Source: Zeugodacus cucurbitae
Lineage: Eukaryota; Arthropoda; Insecta; Diptera; Tephritidae
Direction of reading: 5' to 3'
Assembly (NCBI RefSeq): GCF_028554725.1
Contig: NC_071670.1
Location: forward strand, 37,442,001-37,506,000
DNA length: 64,000 bases
The stretch's first letter is position 1; each line of letters begins with the position of its first letter. The position numbers and the translations under genes are program-made. Shown here in pieces: positions 13,158-23,000 of this stretch. Below the pieces are notes generated by a model that searched no databases, was not told where the DNA came from, and was given only the letters and a program-made list of their open reading frames with translations.

Positions 13158-13674
13158 GGGGTTACATGGGAAAAAAAAATATATTTTTTGCATATAATTT
13201 CTACAACATCTCAAGAATATGGTCCTAAATTTTCAAGTCGATTCGAATAATAGTTTCGGAGATACAGCCTTTGGAAGGTTTGCGCTCCAAGTCAGGTATT
13301 ATTTTGTTACCCAAAACTTTAAACGTGTTTTTCTCGGAACCGTGTTTTCAAAGACGGTTGGCAAATGTTCTCGAAAACTACTCAACCGATCTTGATGAAA
13401 ATTTGCATGGGTGTTCGAGGCACAATTTACTCGTGTTTGGACGAAGGATTTTATTTTTTTTCAATTACAACTATTTAAAAAAAAAAATGTCAATTTGACC
13501 AAAATTTTTTTGTTTTTGGAAAAATTCCTTTTTTAGTTTTTTCGTATTTCCTTCTTTTTCAAGTTTATGGTCATAAGATAAGATTAAAAAAGTTTGCATT
13601 AAATAAATAATTATTTACATAAAAAAAATTTTGAAATAAGGTATTTTTTTACCCGACAAAACCCATGTAACCCC
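13158..13674. mobile_element. TTAA-flanked MITE (piggyBac-like ends)
   Basis: A 517-bp element with perfect 13-bp inverted termini GGGGTTACATGGG / CCCATGTAACCCC, flanked on both sides by TTAA (13154-13157 and 13675-13678). TTAA duplication with terminal G/C runs is the hallmark of piggyBac-type elements. It encodes no transposase; the interior is AT-rich with long A and T runs. It contains two copies of a phrase also found in the hairpin-ended repeats: AGTTTCGGAGATACAG at about 13251-13266, and AAACTACTCAACCGATCTTG at about 13376-13395. Non-autonomous. Confidence 0.85.
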
Positions 13675-13678
13675 TTAA

Positions 13679-16600
13679 AGTGTTAGACCAATCTTTGGTT
13701 TTGGTTTTGACTTTGACTTTTCATTTTGTGTGTAAAGGAAAACACCCGAATTATTTTTCTTTAAATACTAAAGTGCTACTGTTTGTTCTTCGTATAATTG
13801 GATCTATTATTTCTTGAAATATTTTTCCAAAATGGGAATGTTAATAATGAATATATTGTTGAATATGTAATGGCTTCCGTGAACCAAACTGTCACGAGCA
13901 GCACATTTACATTATCAAATGGAAGACGTTGCTATTTAGTAAGTGCGTATATCTTATTTCTTCCCTCTTTTTATGGGTTTAGTATTACTTATTTTTGGTC
14001 GCATTAGTATACAAAAGTGAAAGCATCATTGGCAGCTATGTCAACAACTTTAATATTGTAGTAGAAATAAACATAAATTTTAACCCAGTAGAAAAATGGA
14101 TCAGAAATTAGTGGTTTATCGAAAAAAATGAAATTATCTTTTGCGCATTCTGCAATTTTATTTTATATTATATAGGGCACATACAGAGTGGAGATCTGAA
14201 ATCGGTGTGTAAAGCAGGGATTCGAAAATTAAGTTTATGTTGAGCTTGAATTACAGCAGGTAACTACTATGATATCGGTGTTGACATCACTGTTTACGAT
14301 TATCTGAATTTCGATTTTTCTTTTTACTATGGGTATAGTTTTTTGCTTATTTAATATACATTAATACTATAAACCTTCAAAAAATGTTTACTGGGTATTC
14401 TAATATATCTGTAGTTGGAATAAAACTACGCTGACAAAAACACGATAATGCAATATCCCATCGCCAAGCAAAGAATAACTATTATATAAACATATATATA
14501 GTTTTATATAGAGAAGTGTTATGTGCATTTGTTTGTTGTTGTTTGTGTTTACTGAGCGTTAGTGGCAGTGGCAGCTGTTGGTTGCTGCCGTCCCCAAAAA
14601 TCAACAACATGGCAAATGTTGTCATTATGTGGCTTACTGCCATGGTCCAACAGCTGGCGCAGCATTCGAAAGGCAGCAGCAGCAGCTATGCGCTCTTAAT
14701 ATTCAGCCAGTATATACAAGTATATGGTAAATGCGTTTATAGATGTGTGTGTGCGTGCAAGTACGTGTATAGTGGCCAACAATGGAGTGTGTGCACACCA
14801 CTAAGTAAATTGAACTAGCAAAATTTTTATTTAGTCTACTTGGTTTTCACTGCCCCGAAGTCAATATTGCTGCTGCTGCTGTTAGCACAGTTAGCGCCAA
14901 TGAAAGCGAGAGAGAGGGAGTGAGAGAGGAGTGGTGTTGGTGCACGGCTGCCCCCAATGCGTTTATAACTCGTGAATTTATGTCACGCATACAATTTCCG
15001 TAGTGGATTTTCTTTCACGCCGCGTGCGTTCGGTGCCCAGCTTCTATTTATTAAATTTACTTATTCACACGCCTCGCACAACTACAACTATACTATTGGG
15101 AAATTTCATTTTGTTTTGTATATAATTTTCGCAGTTTTTGTGTGTGTATATGTTTGTTTGTATTTGCGTGAGTGCATACTTTCACACCTCGTTAACGTTC
15201 GCTATTTTCTATGCCATACGATTCCCTATTTGACGCCATCTTGGCAACTACTACTTAATTGACAGGAGACTGTGCTATTTTCTGAAATTTATATTTATAT
15301 ATATTCTTGTGTATTAGGGATGATCTTAGAATTGCACTTTTTCGATAAAGAATCCTTAAAATATATTCGATTTGAACACCCGGAGTAGTTCAGCTCAGGT
15401 CTTTTATGCAATTTATCTAGATTTGAAGTGATGAAGTTCGGAGATCTCTGATCCATTATAAGATCAATAATACAAAACATCATCACTAATGATGGCCAAT
15501 GTTGGTCTCTAAACTTTTTTTAAATGGGACTAACAATCTGGGTTGGATTTGGATTGGTCCATCACGTTTGAGTTAGATTGTCTACTCTAAAGAAAGAGAT
15601 TGATAAACTCATCTCTTAGACTTGGTTGGCTGTCTGAGTGGGAACCATTTACAGTTTTGTCTATGCCTGGTACTTCATCTTCGAATATTTACTTAATATA
15701 TTTCTCAGTTTATTCAAAACACTCCTTTTGTATGAGATTGCTAAGATGTCATCTTCTCTCCAAGTGCCCTTACTCTATTTATATACCAATTGAAGTTTTT
15801 ATTGAAGTCCAACCGCTGGAGAATATAATCTGACTTATTTGTAACTTAGGCTATAATTGGGATATAAGGGATAAGGGGACACAAATCCTTCTAAATCCAA
15901 TATATATAAAAAAATCGATGATATTTGAATATTTAAAATTTTCACGCCCTAATATATATACCAGTAAGAGACAAAATATGTATTTGTAAATGGGTATGTT
16001 AAATAAAATTATAGTTGGCAAAATGGGAGCTATGTAAATATTTTTCTTGTTTTCCGCTCTCTTGGCGTACTGTTATGCTCCGGTGGTCATTACTGTATAC
16101 TTCTTTCTTAATTTTAGTATATACTACTGTTGCAATGACGAGTTAATTGCTTCTATTAAATGCTTGAATAGTATATAAAATATTTTCAAATCATAATATA
16201 TACTATTGGTAGTTATTTTTATTCTTTTTTTATTGAATTGAAAACATTGAAGCACTTTTATATCAAGGTGCTAGTTAAATGTCCTTTCGACATATACTTA
16301 TAATTTAGTGTAACATTAAATTGTAAATATTTAACTTTTCTTTTAATTTTAATCTTGTTAATTTTAGAATTAATTTAAATTAATTTAGATTGAAGTGATT
16401 CAAACCATTTTTAAATAGTAATGTAGTATGTATGTTTATGTGGTTAGCTGTAATTGTATAATACTACACATTTAGAATATAACTATATATAACTATATTA
16501 TTTAAATATAAATAGACCAAAGCGTATCATACAAACATTTCAAAAGAGCACATGGTACCCTCGCTTGCAAACCATTACATTACTTTTACATTTACATAGA

Positions 16601-17298
16601 TACATCTACATACATACATGAGTACATATTTTCATATTTGTCTACCATTACTCGCCCGGCGCTCTACAGTCTTTGATTGATGAAATTTAATATCGCATAA
16701 ATGTCGTCATTATGTGTTTTACGAAGCAACGTAGCGTGCATAGTGCCAACCATATTCCTGCAAAAGCGTCGGTGTATGTGTATGTACACACCAAGTTTTA
16801 CAGCAGCAATGCCAATATACGGGTATAAATAATAACAAGGCTGCTATACCTTCGTTTATGCCATTTATGCTGTAAAAGCAAGAAATAAAACTAAATCAAC
16901 GTTGGATACTAAAAGCGAATAGCACAGGCGCTGTTATAAGCAAATGTATGCATATTTGTGTTTGCTTGCTGATATCCATGGCGTATGAGTAACGTCATGT
17001 GCTGTGGCTTCTTCATATAGCGGTAGTTTACTTAACATATACATAGCATTTAGCTCGCTTTGTGCTTAAATTGCAGCATTGTGAACTTCAAAGGTAGCAC
17101 AATGATAAAAATCTCTTTGTGCATATGCCTCTATAAATGGCATGTCAGCTATAAAAGTCAATGGAGATTCTTGTCGAAGCATTGAGAAACACATTTGCTT
17201 GGTCAGTTAATGCTTGACGAAAAGTTATGAATAAATGCTTAAACGGTTAAAGTGATGTTTAGTCATAGGATTAGAATATTTTAAGTTTTCCTTTAAAA
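13679..17298. other. Unannotated DNA, locally less AT-rich at 14.5-15.0 kb
   Basis: No gene recognised. 14540-14960 is richer in G+C, with GCAGCAGCAGCAGC near 14674 and TGCTGCTGCTGCTG near 14868, and holds a 100-residue frame at 14516-14818 with a hydrophobic start but no domain. The remainder is AT-rich with TATA-type runs. It could be regulatory DNA. Confidence 0.5.
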
Positions 17299-18158
17299 AA
17301 GTAACGAAGGGCTAAGTTCGGGTATCACCGAACATTTTATACTGTCGCAATTTATTTATTTAATTTTATTAATAAAACAAACAATTTGAGTCCCATATTC
17401 AGCATATATATGATATAAAGCCCATTGAAAGTTTGAAAACCATAATATTAAGTATATGGGTGATAGGGGAAAACCTTAATATTAAGTATATGTGTTATGT
17501 CGCGATTTCACTAATTTATGACACGGTGACATACTATTAGAAGAAACATATTCCCTCTGAATTTCTTCAAAATATCTGAGAGACTTACCTATAGTTTCGG
17601 TAAAAAAATTGTTAGAAGCACTGAGGTCCTCATTTTCGATATATAGGATGTCGAAAACTTATAGATCGATTTCGGCGATTTTTAGAAGGGAGAAGTCACT
17701 CTTTAAATGCAGTATTTTTGTAAAGTTCTGTTCCGATATCTTCACTTGTGCTTACTTAAAATATTGTAAAGTAAACGACTCAGAAAAGTTAAAAGTTCTG
17801 GTATATGGAAAATAGGTGTAGTTGTGAATCGATTTGGACTATTTTCAGAACATATCATTGGGAATACAGGTACATAGGTTATGAACCTAATTTCATTGAA
17901 ATTGGTCGAGTAGTTTCGGAGATATGGTATTTGACCCATAAGTGGGTGGAACCACACCCGCGATTACGCCCATCTTCGCACTTGGCCAAGAAATTTGTGT
18001 CTTCCAAGTTCCATCAAGATATCTCAATTTTTACTCAAGACGGACGGACAGACAGACATCCGGATTTGAACTTTACTCATCACCCTGATCAGTTTGATAT
18101 ACATAATCCTATATCTAACTCGTTTTGGTTTAGGACTTACAACCAACCGTTATGACTA
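17299..18158 (-). repeat. Hairpin-ended dispersed repeat, copy B
   Basis: Same family and orientation as copy A. It begins AAGTAACGAAGGGCTAAG with the TTCGG...CCGAA hairpin just inside. It retains the segment GGTCGAGTAGTTTCGGAGAT (about 17904-17923), the GGACGGACAGACAGAC run (about 18042-18057) and the end segment ATAATCCTATATCTAACTCG. The terminal CTCTCG hairpin at the right end is missing, so it is truncated or decayed there. Noncoding; no target-site duplication seen. Confidence 0.78.
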
Positions 18159-19469
18159 TAAAAAGTGTATCAATAGAATTTGAAGAAAATAAATCACATA
18201 AAGAAATGTTACATATGTATGTATATTGACTTCTTTTTATCTTGGCTTAATCTTAAATGATCAATTTAAGCAGTAGGTAGGTTTTAAGGATTTTTCTAAA
18301 TAGTCTGCTTAACTCTGATAACCCTACCTTAAGCCCTGACATTACTTAATTTCATGCATCATCACAAAAAAGCCGTTGCTTTCTTCAAATAAATGAGCAT
18401 ATCCAAATGAAAGCGCACGAAAAAAGAAAGTATTGTTGGAAAAAATCGCATGACATTAATTAAATATATTTTTTTCTCGGCACTAAAGTGAAAGATTAAT
18501 TGCATTGAATTAACATAGTTAATTTTTCACGAAATCACGCATCATTTCCCCATTTGGAAAGTACATAATACAAATGAGTTTTGCATGCATTGGAAATTTT
18601 TCTGTGCATTTGTTGTAGTAAGCAATTTAAATTAAGTGAATTCATATAAACGACACACAATCATTTATCGTCGTCGCATACGCAATTGGCATGTCGTAAG
18701 ATTTATATGCATGTGTATGCATATGAGCGGGTGTGAGTGGGTGTGTGTGTGCAACCACAAAAGTTACTAATGAGCACCAAACTCGTACTCATATCCACTC
18801 AACTTCTTCAAAGCGTATATTTCAATTGCATATATGTACACTTCTATAAGGATTTATAACATCCCGCTTTGGTGGGCGTCTGTGTGTGTGTGTGTGGATT
18901 TGGTTGCCTACAAATTTGAATTGGCTTTCGTGATTTGTGCTTAGTTAAGCTTAAAGTTTAGCACACACGACACAATGCAATTAATCACGAACAATTCAAA
19001 TTCGTTTATATATGCCGCTCACGAAGCCCTTCTATATTTATATATAATTCTATATGTATTGTTGTTTGTGTATTTACTTACACGTAACAGGTTACTTAGT
19101 AATTTATTTAAATCACGCACTTGTTGAAATTGAAAAATGAAAACTGCTCAATAACACTTTTACTCCAGTCCATAAAGTCTGATAACGGTTTAGTGCTGCG
19201 AACAATGGCCAACTATTGAGTAAAGGTAGTAAATGACGGTTGCTAACTACGCGTGAAATGCACGTTTACCTTTATTACAAGATGATAAGGGTGAGAAAAG
19301 AGGTAAAAACATACAATGGCATGAGTAACGTAGATGAAAAATAAAGGTGCGTGAAGGCAGTTTACACGCCTATTATGTACAATCAAGTATATACCGCTTA
19401 AATATAACAAAATACATACTAATACGTCAACGTCAGAGTGTAGGGTCTTAGGTTTTGAGCAAATGCATA
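18159..19469. other. Unannotated AT-rich DNA with TG repeats
   Basis: Two TG-rich stretches (about 18730-18752 and 18881-18896). No gene recognised. Confidence 0.55.
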
Positions 19470-19471
19470 TA

Positions 19472-19629
19472 CAGTAAAACCTGTCTATGCTGGACACCTG
19501 CGGTTCAGCACTTTTTGTCCAAGTTACATAAGTGCCATGTTATGAAGAAATGATTGTTTATACTATATTATGTTGGTACATAACATTTTGTCCAGTTTGA
19601 GTAAGTGTCCAAATTTACAAGTTTTACTG
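19472..19629. mobile_element. Short pogo/Tigger-like MITE
   Basis: 158 bp, flanked by TA (19470-19471 and 19630-19631). Ends are inverted repeats: CAGTAAAACCTGTCTATG at the left and, reverse-complemented, CAGTAAAACTTGTAAATT at the right, both followed by TGGACAC within 26 bases. A second inverted segment (TTTTTGTCCA / TGGACAAAA-like) lies inside. CAGTA-type ends with TA duplication are typical of pogo/Tigger elements. Noncoding. Confidence 0.75.
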
Positions 19630-19870
19630 TACTTACATTTCCTCACATTCTCCTGTGTTTATAACTCTAAATTATATTGGTCCCCTTATATCAAAGGCAA
19701 AGATAAGCATTGATTTGGAATAGCAACTGATAAATTTTATGCTATCTTAGCGAAGTTTGATCGAAAATTAGAAATTTGGATTTTACTTTATCGAATGGTC
19801 CGTACATAGATTCTAGGGTTCGAATCGTGTCCCGTTTTTTATAAAAACACATATTGGTTTCGACTGATGA

Positions 19871-21033
19871 CTAAGATTAAATAAGTTAAATATGGGATTA
19901 AATATATCAAAATTATCGGGATGAAGAGACGAGTTAAAAACCGGATCTCCCATAAATCAACCTATACAAAAATTTGGTACAAAGGTTCGCATTAGGAAGG
20001 GGATTAGTGAGCGTGGCCCCGCCCCAAGCAGATTTTTTGTATATAAAGATTTATAAACCAAACTTTCTGCAATAGTTTCTCTTACATACCCCATCACACA
20101 CCTTGAAAATAGTTGAAAGCAGATAATAACCACGCCCACCTCTCATACAAAGGTTATGTTGAAAGTTAACTTACTAATGAAAAACAGCAGAAATACCAAA
20201 TTTTACAGAAGAAATGGCAGAAGGAAGCTGCACACAGACTTTTTTAAGAAATGGAAAATGGGCTTGGTGTCCACTTATGGCTCAAAAACCATATCTCAGG
20301 AACTCCACCGATTTCAATGAAATTCGGTATATAATATTTTCTTCATTTCATTTTTTTTTTTTTGAAAAATGGGGGGAAATCGGTTCACAACCACGACTAC
20401 TTCCTTCACTTTATAATATATACATTAGGAACCAATGAAGATAGCGGAATGAAACTTTGTATAATTACTGTATTTGAGATGAGGTATCACTTGTGGAAAA
20501 ATTGTCGGAATCGGACTACTACTGGATATCGGATATCGATAGCATTTATCCGGGCTTGGGATATCGAATATAAAGAACTCAGTGTCTAAGGGTTATTTTT
20601 CATCGAAAATATCGGTAAATATCTCAGATATTTTAATTTAATTCAGAGATAATAATTTTCTTCAAATAGTCTCTGTACCATAAATGATTAAAATCGGACA
20701 TTACTTCCCCTAGCTCGCATATACCTAATTGTAGGGTTTTCTAAAATACGGTGGGCTTTATACTTTATAAATCGGTTAATACGTGAAATGTCTTAGCCAA
20801 ATTAAGTGATCGTATAATCTTGGATGTAGTGTACTTTGGTGATGAAAATATGTGAGATCGGTTCATGAATTACTTCACCCCTCATATACTATATATGCTG
20901 ATTTTCGTTACTTTAGTGAACTTTATGCCGAATATGTGGGTCAAATTGTGTGTTATCTTAATAAAACTATATCAATAAATTGCGAGAGTATAAAATGATC
21001 GTTTGTACACGAACTTAGCCTTTCCTTACTTGT
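19871..21033 (+). repeat. Hairpin-ended dispersed repeat, copy C (longest uninterrupted)
   Basis: About 1.16 kb. The first, CTCTCG-hairpin end is missing, but the other end is complete: TTGCGAGAGTATAAAATG, a palindrome-like segment, then TTAGCCTTTCCTTACTTGTT. It carries CCACGCCC at 20130-20137, the phrase CACCGATTTCAATGAAATTC at about 20307-20326, and later modules absent from A, B, D and E. Shares module order with copy F. Short frames (74-75 residues) are incidental. Confidence 0.8.
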
Positions 21034-21600
21034 TGTTACTAGTGTTTTTTTCATTGCTGCTAACAGTTGGGGTGTAAAGTCCATAGACTACCATACAAAA
21101 GTATTTTCCTGTCCAGTGAGCATTTCTTTCTGGAGAATTCGATGCGGTGCCGAAGAAATTCTAAGCTCAATGCATGTTTTCCATTGTTTCATCCAATCCT
21201 TCATTGTTTCATTGAATCATTGTTTTTGGTTGATTGTGAGCTCCCACAACACTCACTTTGAACAAAGCTTTCGCATATGCAAATGCTACAACTCATACAA
21301 ATAAAACTTCACTTTTCGGTTACCAAAAACTCTTTTGTGGACTTTTCTGATTTTTCGGTTGGTCAGCTGGTTTTCCGAGTGCAGAGTCCAAATAATGTTC
21401 ATCAAACCAAGTCTTGGCTTAGTAGTAAATTTTTGTCAAATAGCATACGTTTTATTAAAATAACTGTAGCTTTAGCCCATATTAGACAACTAGGAAACTC
21501 TTCCTTTAACATTTTTTCGATATAACTGATACCAATTTCCTGCTTGTATCTTAGTACATTTATAGATGTTAATTAAGAATCAGTATTTAAAAATACAGAA
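21034..21600. other. Unannotated DNA 3' of the glutamate carrier
   Basis: Short overlapping frames on the plus strand (21067-21525) show no domain. Nothing else recognised between repeat C and the carrier gene. Confidence 0.5.
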
Positions 21601-21616
21601 TTCTATATAGTATATG

Positions 21617-21622
21617 CTTTAT
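21617..21622 (-). terminator. Poly(A) signal AATAAA of the glutamate carrier
   Basis: TTTATT on the plus strand reads AATAAA on the minus strand, about 62 bases past the carrier's stop codon at 21684-21686. This is a normal place for a short 3' UTR and indicates a complete transcription unit end. Confidence 0.6.
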
Positions 21623-21683
21623 TCACGAACAAACACAAAAACTTTGATTCAGACATTTGCGAACATCGCTATCATAGCACAGA

Positions 21684-22592
21684 TCAATTAAATAATTTAT
21701 CGCATATCGCCTCTCCCACACCCAAGAAGTAAATGACCTGCACAATACCATACATTGGCGATATGACCATAATACGACACAGTCCTCCCTTGAATAGAGC
21801 AGTAATACCTTCGTTTCGAAACGTTTTCACAAAACAATCCATAATGCCATGAAATTCTTGTTCCCCGGCGCGCTTCTTGAGTGCTTGCAAACGTGTTTTC
21901 ACCACATCGAACGGTGTTACTGCGAACGCAGAAGTACAACCTGAAATCAAACCACCCAAAAATGAGACCCACGGCACAGCATCCTCAGAGTTGGCTTTAC
22001 GCGGTCCCATAGCATTCAAGCCAGCGAATAGCGGAAAGTAGATGAGTGAAAATATTATATCGCGAAAGGCAGTCGGCGCAATGCCACGATACAAACCGAA
22101 GATACCGCGCTCACGATACATTTTCAAAAATATACTTCTGGCTGTAATGGGTTCCGTTACACGACCCTCTTTGGCCACACGTCCCGCATCTTGCAGCTGG
22201 ATTTTGATAAACTCCATTGGTGTGGCGACGAGCACTTGAAAGCAACCAGCTGCGGCGCCGGCTAACATCTGGTGTGGTATTGGCAGTGAACCATCGGGTT
22301 GAGTAAGATGAAAGCGAAAATAGTCATTGGCTGCCAGTTTGACGGCCTTCTCCGGCGTGACAAGCAGGAAAATTACGCTTATGCCGCGATACATCCCCAG
22401 TATGCCCTCGTTGCGTATGGATTTGCGAAAGCAATCTGCTATGCTGGCATACTGCTTTTCACCATTTGGTCCGATTTGCTGATTCTGCAGCCGTGTCTTC
22501 ACGAAGTCCAGCGGATAGACACAGGCAACACCGGTCATAGAGCCAACGGCACCATTGATAATCTTCGGCAGTAATTGAAAATCTTGTGGCAT
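21684..22592 (-). CDS. Mitochondrial glutamate carrier (SLC25A18/A22 family)
   Basis: A 302-residue solute carrier family 25 protein, intact in one exon. The family's glutamate carriers import L-glutamate with a proton across the inner mitochondrial membrane. Three ~100-residue repeats are visible, each with the signature Px[DE]xx[KR]: P27-L-D-F-V-K32, P125-M-E-F-I-K130 and P227-F-D-V-V-K232. Glutamate-carrier hallmarks include QLLPKIING near residue 6, TRLQNQQIGPNGE at 34-45, TPEKAVKLAANDYF at 79-92 and IQLQDAGRVA at 131-140. I start at the ATG at 22592 because conserved sequence begins there; an in-frame ATG at 22643 would add 17 residues unlike the family. No intron interrupts it, which may mean a retrocopy or ancestral intron loss. 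Drosophila has two paralogues (GC1, GC2); I cannot say which this matches. Confidence 0.93.
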   Translation of the reverse strand: MPQDFQLLPKIINGAVGSMTGVACVYPLDFVKTRLQNQQIGPNGEKQYASIADCFRKSIRNEGILGMYRGISVIFLLVTPEKAVKLAANDYFRFHLTQPDGSLPIPHQMLAGAAAGCFQVLVATPMEFIKIQLQDAGRVAKEGRVTEPITARSIFLKMYRERGIFGLYRGIAPTAFRDIIFSLIYFPLFAGLNAMGPRKANSEDAVPWVSFLGGLISGCTSAFAVTPFDVVKTRLQALKKRAGEQEFHGIMDCFVKTFRNEGITALFKGGLCRIMVISPMYGIVQVIYFLGVGEAICDKLFN

Positions 22593-22770
22593 TTTTGTAA
22601 CAATTGATATTTTTTTGTGAAATTCTTTTTGACAAATCGACAAATGTTTTGATTACAAAAATATAAACATGTGCAGACATATATGTATGTTTCAGGGTTG
22701 TATTTAAAAATACGAAATATTATTATCTAATTATGAGTTTTTGTTTTGGTAAAAGGTGTAAGATATATAA

Positions 22771-23000
22771 AAGGTCGAGTCAGAGGTTAAATAAGGTTAA
22801 GATAAGTTCGGTTCTATGGCTGCAAAGGTCGAGTCAGAGCATTTCAACTAATCAAACGCCTTGATGTAAGCGTGGACGGAATGGTAATGGTGAGAAGGTG
22901 GTTTCTGATTTGGTTGTATTTTTAATCTTATTCTATAGCAAACTACGAAGAGCTAACTAGATCTCTTCCAATTAACTTCGACCAGAAGGACGAGTCAGAG
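22771..23000 (-). promoter_or_regulatory. Three copies of AAGG(T/A)CGAGTCAGAG upstream of the carrier
   Basis: The 15-base word occurs at 22771-22785, 22824-22838 and, with one change, 22986-23000, about 180-410 bases upstream of the carrier's start on its own side. On the minus strand each reads CTCTGACTCG, containing TGACTC, a half-match to AP-1/CNC-bZIP sites. Three near-identical words in 230 bases exceed expectation. A regulatory role is inference; no TATA box or initiator could be identified. Confidence 0.35.

Noticed and set aside
14516..14818. 100-residue frame with a signal-peptide-like start
   Set aside because: It is built from GTTGTTGTTTG, GGCAGTGGCAG and CAGCAGCAG simple sequence, and other frames are open too. 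No domain and no supporting splice or poly(A) signals.
19805..19825. GGGTTCGAATCG resembling a tRNA B box
   Set aside because: No matching A box or cloverleaf arms at the right distance; the surrounding sequence does not fold as a tRNA. The GTTCAAATCC in the hairpin-ended repeats was likewise not taken as evidence for a SINE, because no A box was found.
22593..22643. Upstream ATG extending the glutamate carrier by 17 residues
   Set aside because: Carrier-family similarity starts at MPQDFQLLPK; the extension is unlike family members, which lack a cleaved presequence of this kind.
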